This document shows positions 1 to 35,616 of a stretch of 64,000 bases of DNA, in pieces; within the stretch, counting starts at the first letter, position 1, and every line of letters starts with the position of its first letter. Below the pieces are notes generated by a model. That model saw only the letters and a program-made list of their open reading frames with translations. It did not search any database and was not told the origin of the DNA. Location of the stretch: contig CM049409.1 of NCBI GenBank assembly GCA_026929865.2, positions 16,556,952-16,620,951 on the forward strand, given 5' to 3'. The translations under genes were made by a program, and so were the position numbers. This DNA comes from Hyperoplus lanceolatus (lineage: Eukaryota; Chordata; Actinopteri; Uranoscopiformes; Ammodytidae).

Positions 1-1020
1 CTGCTCCACAAACACAGCTGCAGACTGGTGCTAAAAGTTCAAACCAATCAGTTGCAGGTTTTACATAATTTAGTGTTTTTATTTTACATTTCACCTCCTG
101 CACAATTATAAGAAAATTAATTCCATTATTGTTTATTTGTTCTGTATCGATGATCAGGGTATAACTTCCTACAGACCTTTAAGAAGTCTTGAAAGGCATT
201 CAATAGGGGAATCAAAAAAAGAGCCTTAATTGATATCAAATGTCTCAAATCATTAAATTAGGATTACGATTTTGTTAAACATTTTGTCTCACACTTCAAT
301 TTAAAATGTCAGATTTATTAGTAGAATCTTTTTTATTATTTACTAATGCACTGCATGGTCTAATATGGCCACTTTGAGACGTAATTATTATTTTGGCATT
401 GACGTGGTCTTACATCAAACTTTTCTTTAGTTGAATAAGACTTGATGATTGGTTTATCAGTTATTCTGCTAATCAGTTAATTAATAAATTAATTGATGGT
501 TAACTAATGGTTTCTGCGCAGATTGATAACATTTGATATCTAATCCCCTCCCAGTAATATTGACCTTACATTTGCCCCTGCTCAGTTTTCTGCTCACACA
601 GTGCAGCAGACACAGAAATGTAAAATGTAACACATGTATTAATGTCACTGACTCTTTAACTGTGTTGCTAAAGTATTTCACCAGTGGTTTGTGTGTGGGA
701 GGAAAAGAGCAGTGGGTCTGTTTGTGTTAGGGATGCGTCTTTGTGCCTGTATGTGTGATGATGAATAAAAAAAGAGAGAGGGAGAGAAAGAGGTCAGTCA
801 TACACTAGTAAAGTTTTATAGTCCGTGCAGAATAGAGTAGATGCTAAACTGTCTGAAAGCCCATACTGTTTCCTATGTGTTGCCGTGTGTGCTGTTCCAA
901 AGTAGTAGGAATTTGTTAGTGGTTTGAGTCTATTAATCAGCTGACAATTTGATTCTCAACTAAAATGTCTTAAAGTCGTAATCAGCAGAGAAAAAAACAT
1001 AATAAAATAAAACTTTTTAC

Positions 1021-1179
1021 TTAAAGGCCTACTTCACCGGTGGGAATTTGAAGGTGTATTGAATTCTGAGATCCTATGTAGTATAAATGTGCAAAAAAAT
1101 TGAAATTGGACATTTATACTACATAGGATCTCAGAATTCAATACACCTTCATATTCCCACCGGTGAAGTAGGCCTTTAA
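1021..1179. mobile_element. TTAA-ended hairpin MITE
   Basis: Two near-perfect inverted arms of about 70 bp (AGGCCTACTTCACCGG outward) surround a loop of about 20 bp, with TTAA at both ends. TTAA is the target of piggyBac-type transposases. Similar TTAAAGG/CCTTTAA ends recur at 3584, 20549-22832 and 29725. Confidence 0.75.
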
Positions 1180-3583
1180 CATGTGAGCTCATCATCTGCA
1201 TTTTTCTTCTTAGTAGAAGTTAGAAGACAGTAGCAGTCAGACAAGAATCACTTAGATTTTACTGCTGATTACTTCTCTTAGCACGCCCTTCCTTTCCTCC
1301 CTCCTTCCTTCCTTTTTAGTTCAGTCTGTCCCATCATCATCTTCATATCTATCCTGATCTGCCTCATCACCGTAAGGCTTCAGAACATATCCACCCTCAA
1401 ATGCTGTTCCAATTCTTTTTTGTTCCTTTATGTTCAATTTTTCTCTCTTTTTCTTTCTCTCTTTTTTTTTTTACATTGTGATGTTAGAAAACATTCTAGC
1501 ATCCGGTAACTTCATCCCATAGTTAGAAATGAAAGAAACAGCACAGTAATCTGTGACACAGTCAGTGTGTGGTCCTTCTGGACTGATTCTGGGACTCTCA
1601 ATAATAATTTAGACACCAATTTAATCTTTCTATTTGTGAAATGTCCACAGAGATTCCCTGCTGAAGTGCTCACAAATTCTTTATTATGTTTCTTAATAAA
1701 AACACAGGCCACAGACTTGGTTCTCTTGTTTCTACTTTTGGGAGGAGGATGTTTAATTCATGCTCACTAACTGTAATATTTTCATCTAAGATCGCTGCAA
1801 AGCTTTTTTTCCATTTTAAGCATATTATTCACTCATTACATTACACACACCGGCATCGACTAGCTGCATCTGAAAATCTATTCCTTAAACTTTCTGTATC
1901 AGTCACCTTAATTTATCTTGGCTGAATGGCATTTCAGTTTTTTGTTTGCTGTGCTTATCTTTCAGCAAATGGCCCTCCTAACATCACATTTTGTCTTGCT
2001 CACAGCGCTTACAGGGTATTGTCCTTAACATTGCTTTCACTTAGGTTACATCTGTTCTGAGTCCTAAGCCCGTTCACAATTCCGGTCCAAATATAAGTGG
2101 TAATTGATCAGTCAAAAAGCGGCATAATCCCTGTGTGTGTATGGAGTTAACACACACAGAGTGAAATGTTTCTGAAATACCAGTAGTACTATTTACTGTA
2201 GCGTTGACTGTTTCCTCAGGATGGACACAACAACGTGAATACTGTACATTTTTTCAGCTCAGTGCAACAGAAAATTGTATAGCCTTATAAAAACTGTGTG
2301 ACAGGAACGTTAATTAATGTTAAACCATGTTTATTTCAAAACTGAAGATTATTCTGCTTTCTTATGTCAGTTTTAAATGGTCTCAAAAGTAACATTAAGT
2401 GCAATATACAGAGTTTTTAGGGCCATTTCAGAACTTAACATGCCTTTCCAACCAGTTCAATCTCCACTAATCGCTCGTATAGTTTTTTGGTTTAGTTTTC
2501 GAATGATGCAATGCTTTGTGTTAGATCAGGATTTGGATTTTTCTTCCTCTACTGGCTGTGTTGTGCCAACATTTCCTGCTGCTTCATGCTGACGAATTAC
2601 TGTTGCTGTTTTCTGATCAACAAAATCGGCCCTCTCTCTGTTTCCAAGAATGCACTGGAAAGTGTAGCCTGATGTGCTTAGCTACCTGTGGTAGCTCAGA
2701 GGGGGCAGAAGCTGCAGTCCAATGTGAATAATTGACCTACTTTAAAAACAAATTAGGGGCACTCTGATTAATCCAGGCAGTTTTAACCACTCATTTTCTA
2801 ATTTCTATGGCATTCCATGAGCTTTTAATGGCGAATAGCCCAAGACCCCCATACATTCCTAATGGTCTGAATGCCATATGTGCCTTTAGCGGAAAATGTA
2901 TTACACCTGAATTTTATAAGACTGTTGGCACATTTAATATTAGTATATATTCTATTTGGTCTGAAGAGTCAAAAGACTCAAAACTCTGTTCGAGTGACCT
3001 GTGTATCAAATGTGCAGTCGTGTCGTTGAGGGCAACCCCCTCCACGGCAAGACTACACATCTGTGGTTTAGATGGCAGCAGACTTCTTACATGTGTGCTG
3101 CGGAATTAACTTTTCTTATCATCATCATCATCATCATCATCAGTGTAACGCATAAAATGCATACACATAAATACAAAATAATTTATATACGGTATGTAAT
3201 ACATGCTGCAACATTTAGTATGTATATTTCAAATGCACTTAGATATGTTGCAGAAACAGAGTAAATTAGTGTAATTTATTTTCCAAATTTGTATTTGAAT
3301 GCGTTCATAAAAGAATAGGTGGGTAAACAATAATGACTGATTTGTTTCTGTTTTCCTTAACCGTACTTGTTTTTCCTTTTTCTTCTACTCAACAGATAAG
3401 AAAACCAACCAATTGAAAATATTCAGTTGTAGTATTTCTCTCAGTTCCCCAGAACCACAGCACTCAGGCTTTTTTCTTTACCCAACCTGCACTGACTTTA
3501 AGCCACATGTTCTCACATGTGGCTTATCCTGCTTCCTCTAGTGCCATGCCATCACAGTTGTAATGGAACAGTTGTTTTCCCTC

Positions 3584-3963
3584 TTAAAGGAGCTCTATGC
3601 AGTTTCATGGAAGGGGGAATTTGTTTACTTTTTCAAAGCCTGCAGTTAGTTTATAAAACATATTTTCTCTACATGAAATTCTTAGTATTGAATAATTCTA
3701 TCATACATCAAAACAAAACTATCCTGAGGAACCTGGAACCAAAGGTAAATATGTTTGCTAGAATATGTTTGTAATCAAAACAGCGGTCCCTGCTGCTGTC
3801 TACAACAACAGTGAAACAGTTGTTTCAGGAAGCTTTCTAACTTAAAACAGTGTTCCAGGGATCCAATTTTTCTGTAAGTAAAGTTTGTTGATTTAGATTT
3901 GAGAATACATCTTAGAAATATTTCACTTCTCTGACACACCCAAAGTTACATAGTGCACCTTTA
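3584..3963. mobile_element. Dispersed TTAAAGG-ended repeat, copy 1
   Basis: About 380 bp beginning TTAAAGGAGC and ending GTGCACCTTTA. Closely similar to the sequence flanking the nested insertions in intron 21 (20549-22832), including the shared segments ACCTGGAACCAAA and AAACAGTGTTCCAG. Confidence 0.7.
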
Positions 3964-4514
3964 CGCTAAAAGCCCTAACCACAGCTGTAAGACAACTGGG
4001 TCTGGAAATAAGCGAGTCATGTTTCTACATGTCCCTATACATCTGAAATGATACATTCAAACATGTATTGGAGCATCACCAGCAGTGAAGGCCTCCAAGT
4101 GCCTCTGCAATCAGGAAAAACTGCACGGCCGGTTACTAAGCAACAGCCATGGAGCAGAAATATGGAGCTGATATTTCAGCCAGTGAAAAAAACTGCAGGG
4201 CCGAACTTTGTCTTCACTCACTTGTTCTGTAATAGACGGCAGCGCTGCTGACAGCCGGAGTGTCAGCCATATTACTTCTGCCCTTCCACACTCTTAAAAT
4301 GGATGTGTCATTTTCAATGTGTCTGAGTGCGTAGTTAGGGATACTATACACCCTGTGTTACTCTGAAGACAGTGTGCGTTAAAAAAAGTGTTACTATGAT
4401 AAAGTTGGCGCAGCATGTGTTGTTTTTTTTGTGTGATGTCAGAATGGCTATCCCTAACTGAACTCTTGAGTTATGCAGAACACACCTGTATGAAAGCAGC
4501 TGTTTAAGACGTAC

Positions 4515-4549
4515 GTGTGTGTGTGTGTGTGTGTGTGTGTTTTTTTTTT
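4515..4549 (+). repeat. (GT)13 followed by T9
   Basis: A short microsatellite 120 bp upstream of the candidate microexon. Confidence 0.95.
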
Positions 4550-4669
4550 GTTTGCGAATGTGTGAGTGTTTAGACCATGGTGATCCAGCCGTTTGTCTGG
4601 GTGGGCTCTTTGTTTTGATTTTATTCTCTTCTTCTCTCCGTTCCAATGCTTCCCCCCTCTCCTATGCAG

Positions 4670-4687
4670 CAAGGACAAGTTTGGAAG
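4670..4687 (+). CDS. nckap1: Candidate 18-nt in-frame microexon of nckap1 (intron 1)
   Basis: Eighteen bases encoding QGQVWK lie between a strong acceptor (pyrimidine tract then ctatgcag) and a weak donor (gtttgc). Exon 1 should end and exon 2 begins in phase 0, so inclusion adds exactly six residues after the YNIKK end of exon 1. From memory, mammalian NCKAP1 has a 1,134-residue isoform six residues longer than the 1,128-residue form, inserted near this position. TGC motifs just upstream of the AG, and the weak donor, are typical of SRRM4-regulated neural microexons. Inclusion in RNA is inferred, not shown. Confidence 0.72.
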
Positions 4688-7600
4688 GTTTGCAAAGTTT
4701 ATCACCTTCCACTGATGAAACCCCACCTTCCTCCCCCTTCACCCTTCCTCAGATCCCTCCTCCTCTTCCTCCTTCCTCTTCCCACCTCCTCCTGGCTACC
4801 TGTACTGATCTGTTGGTCCTCTCCTTTGTGCCTCACTCCTCTTCCTGTTTTGAATCTGTAATGCTGAGTGTGTAAGGCTGAGCTCCCATCCACTGTGAGT
4901 TTAACCAACACACAATGGAAAACACAGCATAATGTCACACATAGTATTTGCGTGCTTTGTTTTCTCTTACTAGTCTTCAAAGCAAAAATTCAAAAGTACA
5001 TATTATCCATTTTAACAATTAACAGGTGGATAAGTCTTCACCTGATGAATAGTATTTCAATAAACCAATTGGCAGATGTAGTGATCCACAGAGTACTTGA
5101 CACAGTGAGAGTGCAGCTGCAGTGTCAATCAAAGCCAATGCTAACGTGGACACTATCCACTTTTATGTTCAGAAAATATGAAGAAACTATTTTCAAGAAC
5201 CATAGGAAATACATTACATTATGTACATTAAAGCCAACAAATGTAAAAAGGTTGAGTGAAGATTAGCAGCAGACAGTGGGCCAGCTCTTAGAAGGTTGTA
5301 GTCCTCCTCTGTTTCTCTTTTCTAACCGCATGAAACGATTCATTCTTCATAGCTCCTATTTTTTCTGTCTGTAGTAGTTAATCCCTTTCTTGTGTAAAAA
5401 AAAAAAGAAGAAATGAGAGGGCTCACACACTTTGATGAATGATGGACAAACACTTATTCGTCTCAGCCATGATGACAAGTATGTATTTTGCGGTGGTTTA
5501 CAGGGACTCACTTAAATGGTGCCATGGGGTGTTGGAATATTTCATTCAGCAATTAGCAGCTGTAATTAGTTTCCAGATGTAGCTTTTACCCTGGCCCCGG
5601 GCAATCTATTACATGCTCCCATGCAGTATGTTGTAGGAGCTCAGCTGTTCATTTCTAACTGGGAGTAGAGGAATGATGGTGGAGGAGAGACTAAGGTCTA
5701 TGCTGGTATCCAGGCAACAGCTCCCTTTACGTGTCCCCTGACCACGACTGATTTCTCAGCTTCTGCCCATGCCCGGTCCCTTCATTCACCACATCCATCC
5801 GTCCATCCATTTTACCATCAACCAACCCCCACCCAAACCCAGCCAGCCAGCTTATTTCACTAGCCACCACAATGGGCAATATCACGCCATGTAAATGACA
5901 AGAAATTATTAATGAATATGGAAGATTTTGTTCTGTGATGCTAATAAAACACAGTAGCCATTTATGTGCCTTACCTCTAAATGTAAAGCAGTGAATAATA
6001 GCTTAGGAAGTCATTTGAGCTAAATCAATTGTTGAGACGCTGCAATGGTGTGGCTTTATCTGCACATATTAAACTTGGTCTCTAGCATATACTATAATAG
6101 ATTTTTAAGGAGATTTTTTGAGGTTTTGCATGTTTTAGCCCAGCAACTAATGTCTCACTTACTGAACACTACTGCCAACCATTATCCAAAGTATAGGTGT
6201 TTTACATTGGATTTTAATCAATGTGTTGGTAACTGCTTTCATTTCTAAATCAAATTCATAAAACCGATGATGATGCAACGATAGCTTTTTGTTGCTTTCA
6301 AGTGCTTGTGGGAATTTCTGATATGTAAGAGCCACATCCACAAACTATATTTTCAGAAAATTGAAAGCAGAAAGAAATTTAGAATAAAGTAGTTTGTTAG
6401 TTTCTTTATTATATTATAAAAGGTTGCTGAATGGTGTTGTGACCCACAAAGTCTTGGATGTTGACACTTACAATCATTTGAATGCACCAACAAGTAAGTC
6501 AATAAACCAGTCAAGTTTAATTAAAGAGTATTTTTTTGAGCAAGCATTGCAAAACACTTCCTAAAATAATAAAGAATAGTTTACACATTCCAATTTAAAA
6601 GCTTCACGTTGTTTACCAGCGAGAGCTGTTGCAGACACACAGCAGCAAAACAAAAAAAAAACCTTTTAGTTTGGAGTTTGGGCTAAAACATGAAAACCAC
6701 CTGTTCAGCCTTTCAGTCAGCATACCAATGTTATGGAGTAACCTGACAGTGTTTTTCACTCTGCAGTTGCCGGGCGTGAGTCAAAGGGTAAATACCTTGT
6801 AGTGGCCAATGTAGAGACTAGTCTGCTGTGTAGAGTGAGGCCAGTGGTGTGTTGTCTTTCAGAAGAGCACTGTGGTAGCAAAACAACAAGGCTAGTGCTT
6901 TTGCAATGGCATGGATTTCACAGTCACGTCTTGATTCCTTGTTTCTCATTTAAAAATGTTCAAGTTTTAAACTCAGTCTGCTTCTCACACACCTACACAG
7001 ATTTTATATTGGCCATTACCTGTTTAGCAAACTTACAATGAGCATTGATGTCGGTTGGAAGTTGTTAATCTGGTAAGGTGTGAGAGAAGTGGACGCAAGG
7101 AAACAAGCTGAGACTCAAGGTCCAGTCAGTGTCTTTCATGGGAAATGAAATCATGTTGGTGTTGTGTGTATTTTCTATGTTGAATCCCCTCCCCAAGTGT
7201 CCTAGTATCTTGTGTTCAAGACCCTGCAGTAGGTGTGCTTCAGACCCGGCTCTAAAAGAGCTCAGTATGCCTGTTTCTGCTGTTTTTATTGAGTGAACTA
7301 GCTTCAGCTAACAGATTAAACAGACAAACTGAACTGGGTTTTGACTAGGTAGCTAGCATGATACATATTGCTGAGGCTTGCGGGATGGAATATACTTTCT
7401 TTATTCCTGTCACTTGCACCAGTTTGCATCCCATGTTTACTGGGACCACACCAACGTGTGACAACTCTGCAATTTTTGGTTAGTTTATGAAAGTGTTAAA
7501 GCAAATTAAAGGGCAGCAAAAGCAGAACCTCCACTTTTTAATACTCAGGTTGTCAGTTCCCTGCTGTGCCTATGTGAACTAGCATGTTTTGCTGTTTTTC

Positions 7601-9032
7601 TGTAGTTTCATTTTGTAATGGCGAATGCTGGAAACATTTCTGCGCCATGCAAACTGAAATCCAGGTTTATGGTTGTGGGGCTGTTTTAAGCCTGTTGGTT
7701 CAGTAGCTGTGACGTGTTAGTGCTGGTAGAAACATTCCATTGTATAGCATATTTATGTCTTGTATATTTAATTTAGGTATCTTTGTATTCCTTTTTAATG
7801 GCTTTTCTAAAATGTCTACTTTCTCAACTTAAAATTTAACCACGAGGGTCTGAATCCTGAGAACAATCAAAGACACCGACCTCTTCTAGGATTCTTCTTA
7901 AGTTTTGTTTGGCAGCCTGCACTTTGACATTCACTGTATTTATGGCACATGCTTGCACCATATCTTCCTCACCATTCACTGGTTCACATAATGCATGTGC
8001 ACTGTTGCTTCCTGCCAGAGTCAGGGTATTAAATATACATTGTAGATGGGAATATTGATTAGAAATAATTAAAATATTGTAGCTCTGCAGAACATTTCAC
8101 TCGCATATGCGACAGGGAACATTAAGAGGAAGGCCTTTCACTCTGCCACTTTCTCTCCGTCTCCTGCCTTCATTTTTTCTCTCCTGAGTCTTTCTCTCTT
8201 CTCTGTTTCATTCAGCCCCTTCTTCATTCTACCCATCCATCACTCTTACTGTTATGCGTGGTACTAACCAGTGATTTCTCAGCGACACCATTTGAAACTG
8301 AAACCCTCGCATTACCGTGGACTCTCTCAGTGGTTCTCATCATGTCTGTGTTGTGGATAACTTTTTGCAAAAGCATATTCCTGTCAGATCAAAATGAGAC
8401 ACTCTAAATCATAAGATGCTTAAGAACTGTTCTTCATGTAAAACGTTTTTGTATTTTAAATGTAATGGTCATTATCTAAGTTGAGTTGTCTGGTGTCCCC
8501 AGCATAGCACTTGAGAACCACTGATGAGTTCACGCTCAGTGTAAACAGTTGAACCTGGTTTATCCAAAACATGAAAATCACAGACTTCCAAATTCAAATC
8601 AGCAAAGTGGAAATATCCCCTTGCCCTGCTGATTTTTAAATATTTTGAAATCTCCTTGCTCACATGTGCATCTTTTTTAATGACAAATGAGACTGCACAA
8701 GTCACCTGCATGAAGTTTTATGGTTTCTGTAAACTTCATCACACATACAGTGGTGTCAGTAATTAATTCATCTCTTTTCATCAACATCCCCCCCCCCCCT
8801 CCCGGCCAGGATAAACCAGTTTGCACTGCAAGCACTTAATGTTTCCATGGTGATGATGACCACTCATAACATGACTGACCACGAGGAAATACAATGTTAG
8901 AATCGTAGAAAAAAAATCAGTCAGAAATGGCAAACACTAATGAGCCTAGGTGTTTCAGTAGCAGCAGTGTACATGGCATATTTGTTTGATGTTTTCCTCC
9001 CCCTTACCTCTTATTCTTTTCTCCTGTTCCAG
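4688..9032 (+). other. nckap1 intron 1, right part
   Basis: No exon or clear transposon end recognised. The stretch around 5480-5680 looks like a conserved regulatory element (see 5550-5569). The last 30 bases are the pyrimidine tract of exon 2. Confidence 0.6.
5550..5569. promoter_or_regulatory. Homeodomain/E-box/homeodomain cluster, candidate enhancer core
   Basis: CAATTAGCAGCTGTAATTAG is a near-palindrome with TAATT-type homeodomain half sites on both sides of a CAGCTG E-box. The surrounding 200 bp (5480-5680) is less AT-rich than the intron and free of repeats. Enhancer function is inference. Confidence 0.35.
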
Positions 9033-31407
<22,375 letters not shown>

Positions 31408-33039
31408 ACTCACACTAAAGACAGCATACTGTCAGAACATACAATTAAACACTAAGCACATACACTGAATACAAACTAAACACACTAAACTAGGCCTGCA
31501 ATGCCTCCTTGTGACTTGTTGACACACTAAACGAGTGGTATTTAAGGCCCACACTAAAAACTGAACAAAATACTAAACGCCAAAAGAACTCACACAAAAC
31601 GAAACACTCAACATTTCAGTGCACTAAAAAAATTGGACGAACATGAACAGACACAGAAACGCACACACACACATTCTCTAGCTGGATGAAGTTGGGGGAT
31701 CAGTGTCTTTACTTTAATCATTGTACTTTTTCATGATGTTGCCAGGGACCGTTACCATAGCAACACATACTATACCATATCTTTGGTTGGTATAAAAGAA
31801 CAAAAATATAAATATATAGTATATATATAGTTGACACTAAAATATTTTCTTTTCTTCTTTTCTTTTTTTCTTCCTGATGAAAGATTTGAGTTTTTTAGTG
31901 GCCAGCTGATGACTTCTACGTGGATTTGGATGCTTACTTTGGGAATGCTAATGATTCAGAAGTGATGTGTATTTTTTTCTTTTACCGTGGAGGGTGGGGT
32001 GAGGATTTTCTGTTTTGATAATGAAAGACATGTTGCTTGTTAATGTAAGTTTACACTTACCCACACACACACACACCACTCACACACACGTACTGACGGA
32101 CATCCTGCGCAGATATAAAACTACATACACACTCATCTAATAGTGACACACATTTGTATAACATGGTGATGTTTTCTTTCTTTTTCCAAGCTAGTGGTAA
32201 CATGCAACTTTTTTGTGGGTAAAGATATAATATCTGTATTCTACTTTGATGTGAACTGAACTCGTCTGTTTTTTAATGTTTATGTTTTGTTATTTTTATG
32301 ATGATGACGACAATGTTGATAACGATTTTGCCAAATGTGTTGACACTAAACATTGTGTATCAGGGCTTGGAAGTGGTGGAGTGTTTGGATATTAATTGGT
32401 GAAATTCTATTTTAAGCGTTTTGAACGATAGACTTTCCGGAAAACAAATCCTCCTGACTCTGAGGCAGCTCGGTTAAAAACGAAAGGGGTCAGACAAGAA
32501 GTTTTACAGTGGGAACACACTGCAAAATAAATAGATACAAAATATTGCTGCAGTAATACTAAGGTAAAGGCATGGAGCAGCGGGGGAAAAAAACCTGCAA
32601 ATATTTTTCACAGCTGCTGTTATTCAGTTCTCCTGATTCAGTAAAGGTCCAGTAGGTGCTACTCCTATTCTCCAGTAGAAATAAAGTCAGTGCAAAATGT
32701 AATTTATATTTTCTCTTGCAAAACTTTTCTCATAATATCCATCTTTATCAAGGGGGGAAATTCTGTTTTTCTGTGTCTTCATTTTTTATTTGCAGTCTTG
32801 AAGTGCTGGCAAAAAATGGCCCCTACTGAAGCAGCTGTGCTGGGATAGTGCCTTGCTCAAAAGGCATCTTAACAGCAGCTGACTAGTTTCCAACCATTAA
32901 CAGATAAGTGTGTTTGAATAGGAGCAATTAAAGTCAATTTAACCAATTCCTCCATGGAGAACCAAGTCAATCTTAATTAATCTCAGACCTGTTAAAAGTC
33001 TATAAAAAGCTGGAGCGGCAATAAGACAAAACAAAACAA

Positions 33040-33047
33040 TGTACATA
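33040..33047 (+). promoter_or_regulatory. Pumilio response element (TGTACATA) in nckap1 3' UTR
   Basis: An exact match to UGUANAUA, the PUM1/2 binding consensus, in the sense strand of the predicted 3' UTR. Function is inferred from the motif alone. Confidence 0.4.
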
Positions 33048-33647
33048 TATACTCTTGGTGATGTCTTCACTGCATTTGTAAGTTGCGGTCGACGGCACAT
33101 CCGCCAGTGAACTTTCCATATGAGCTGTTACATTTTCACCATGGTTGAACGGGACCTCCAATCAGACTGATGGACGACTTTTACAAAGTGCTGTCTGAGT
33201 TTTTTTTTGCTCTCAATTTAAGGCATAGCAAGGGCTACATATTGAGACACATACACAAACCATGCTCCCTTTATGCCAGCCCCTCTGCACATGTTTTACT
33301 AACACCAGGGATTTCTCTGAAGGCTAATGCTGCATACTATCGAGACTACATTTCACCCAGGACTGTTTTACAAAGTTTAAATCCAGAAGCAGTTGCAAAT
33401 CGAAGACACATTTTCCAGTATGTAGCAAGAACACACCACTTAAAAATCTAGTAAGTGCCATGTCTGCACTTTACAGTAGATTACATGGTCTCTTTCTACT
33501 GTGTCTTTTAGTCAGTAGTATGCATTATAAGCATGAAAGAACAGATCCGTGGACCCATTCTGCCATTTGACGTGGACTGATTGCTGTTTTCTTTCTAACC
33601 TCTTTCTTTGTGTCTCTGATTCCACCGTGTAACTTAAAAATGACATG

Positions 33648-33658
33648 AATAAAATAAA
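33648..33658 (+). promoter_or_regulatory. Doubled AATAAA polyadenylation signal, nckap1
   Basis: Two overlapping AATAAA hexamers (33648 and 33653) lie 2.24 kb past the stop codon. Proximal signals at 32526 and 32680 could give shorter isoforms. Confidence 0.55.
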
Positions 33659-34389
33659 CTTTAGGGCTGTGTCAGACCTGAGCTGTTGGTGAATGTGAAA
33701 CTGTTTTTTGCTCATGGACTCCACTGAGATGAGGTGAAGTCAGAAGAACCCGGGTAGTTGAATCCGGTTTCCAACCATAAGACTCACATTTCATCACTTA
33801 AAAGTCAACTGAACTATTCCAAAAGTAGCCTAATTGTTGTGTTTTTTTGGTTTTCACATGGAATTAATCCTCAACACACTTCTAATTGATGGAAGCCCAT
33901 TTTAAATAGTGCAATGTCTTTTGATAGCTTATACTAACTGAAATAAAATAATATATTGATTTCTATAGAGTTTTCGTCCTACTGAATATGCTAAAGTTTG
34001 ATTTTCCAAAAAAGAAAACACTGTTGGCTACCGTGTCAACTATTTATTTCACGTGTTGGTTTCCAAACAATCCCCAGTTCATGGCATCTGTAACAACATT
34101 TGTCCTATTATGTCTGAGGAAATTACAAAAACACAGCAGCCACCAGGGGGCACCCCAAGAAAACTAATACCAAATTGTAAACAGACAATCTTATATTCTC
34201 TAGTCAATTGCATACAATCAATGTGGTGACTTCTTGCCGTTATTGATATAGCCTAGTAAGACAACGATAGAACTACAAATAGGCCTACAGATTAACAAAA
34301 GACAGAAAATCCAATTTATCCCCCCATCTGTTTTATTTAGAGTCAAAGCATGTGCTGGTAAACTGATGTCTTTGTCGTATTGCTTAGAG

Positions 34390-35616
34390 CAGGGGTGGCC
34401 ACTAGGTCGATCGCGATCGAGGGTAGTGTGGGCCGATCGTAGCCTGGCTTCGCCCGCCCGCCTACTTCCGGCCAAATTTTATTTTCCCTTCTGTACAAAT
34501 GAAATGAAGTACGATGGTCTCGTAGCACCAGGCTAGGTCGATCGCGTGGCATTCTTAAAAAAAAACGTTCGGTGGAGGGAGAGAGGACACCACTTTCTAA
34601 TTTGACAGTGAGCTAACCAAAGCTAATCCAAGTCAAGGAAGTGGAGAGGCTTCTGCACTGTGACACATTCTACTATGTAAAATACAGCCAGAGAGAGGAA
34701 GACTGTTCAGACAAACAGACCACCACATATTCTAGTGCAGGGGTGTCCAAACTACTAAACTTTTTTGCATTTCTTAGTTAACCCACTAGTGCAGGGGTGT
34801 CAAAACTGATTGATTGTCCCGTTGCACATTTTAAAAATATGATGTAATATGGCCCTTTTAATTTTTAAATAATTTAAATGCACTCATTATATTACAGAGA
34901 AATATGTCCCATAAAAGAAAAAGAGCACCAAGCCCATCCCAGAGGACCCTGCATAATATTTTATTTTAAATTAATATTATTATGGAAAATCCATGTGTCC
35001 TTCTCCAATAGCTTCCAATTCATCTGACACAGTGTCTCCATTTTTTTCATATAAAATTCTTCAGCTTTAGCCTCTTAATTTTCCTCTCAAAGTGCACCAG
35101 ATTCATGCATTTCACTTTAAAAACTTTAAAAAAATCTCCCGGGGGGCATACCCCCGGACGCCCCTTAGAGGGGCGGGATCTCGGCTGGCTACTATTTTCA
35201 CCCAGCTGGACATTGGACGCAAAAGCAGAAAACACTGGGTGTATCACTGGCATTTAACAAGAGGGGGGGTGTATCTGTTTAATGTGCAAGTAAAGTGTTG
35301 CCGTGAAGAAGGATTACAATTTACGAAGACACTATGAAACTAAACATCAGAGCAGCTATGTCCTGATAAATGTGTTATTTTTGCAAAGTGGCCTGGCCCT
35401 TCGTAGATTTTTCTGTATGTGGCCCTCAGTGAAAATTCAATTCTGCACACATTTTTCCTCTTAACTGAGAACTGTACCATACAGAACAGAACCGTGACTT
35501 AAAAACCAAGGTACGTACTGAACCGTGACTTTTGACCCCTTATAGTAGGTGGTAGCTCACTTTGACTTGGTCATTTTAAAAGTAGCTCACAAGCTGAAAA
35601 ACAGTGGCCACCCCTG
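34390..35616. mobile_element. hAT-type element with perfect 8-bp target duplication
   Basis: Ends CAGGGGTGGCCACT and AGTGGCCACCCCTG. Flanked by GCTTAGAG at 34382-34389 and 35617-35624. The interior is composite: it has two further CAGGGGTGTC starts (34738 and 34794) and a GC-rich palindromic patch at 35135-35180, which suggests a second hAT inside. Confidence 0.85.

Larger units (their letters stand above)
1..4669 (+). other. nckap1 intron 1, left part
   Basis: No coding exon seen: the reading frames are short and lack supported splice borders. It holds a TTAA-ended hairpin (1021-1179), a dispersed repeat (3584-3963) and (GT)13T9 at 4515-4549. The start codon exon of nckap1 must lie left of the window. 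Confidence 0.7.
31408..33675 (+). other. nckap1: nckap1 3' UTR (end estimated)
   Basis: Non-coding, AT-rich, without obvious transposon ends. AATAAA signals occur at 32526 and 32680, and an overlapping pair at 33648 and 33653, which I take as the main distal site because of its doubling and the long 3' UTRs usual in this gene. The exact cleavage site is inferred. Confidence 0.6.

Noticed and set aside
1-4669. Start-codon exon of nckap1
   Set aside because: No sequence coding for the conserved MSRSVLQPSQ N-terminus was found; it must lie upstream of the window.
4454-4980. Overlapping frames of 90-118 codons on both strands near the microexon
   Set aside because: Low-complexity (GT)n and CT-rich sequence; no splice borders or known domain, apart from the 18-nt microexon.
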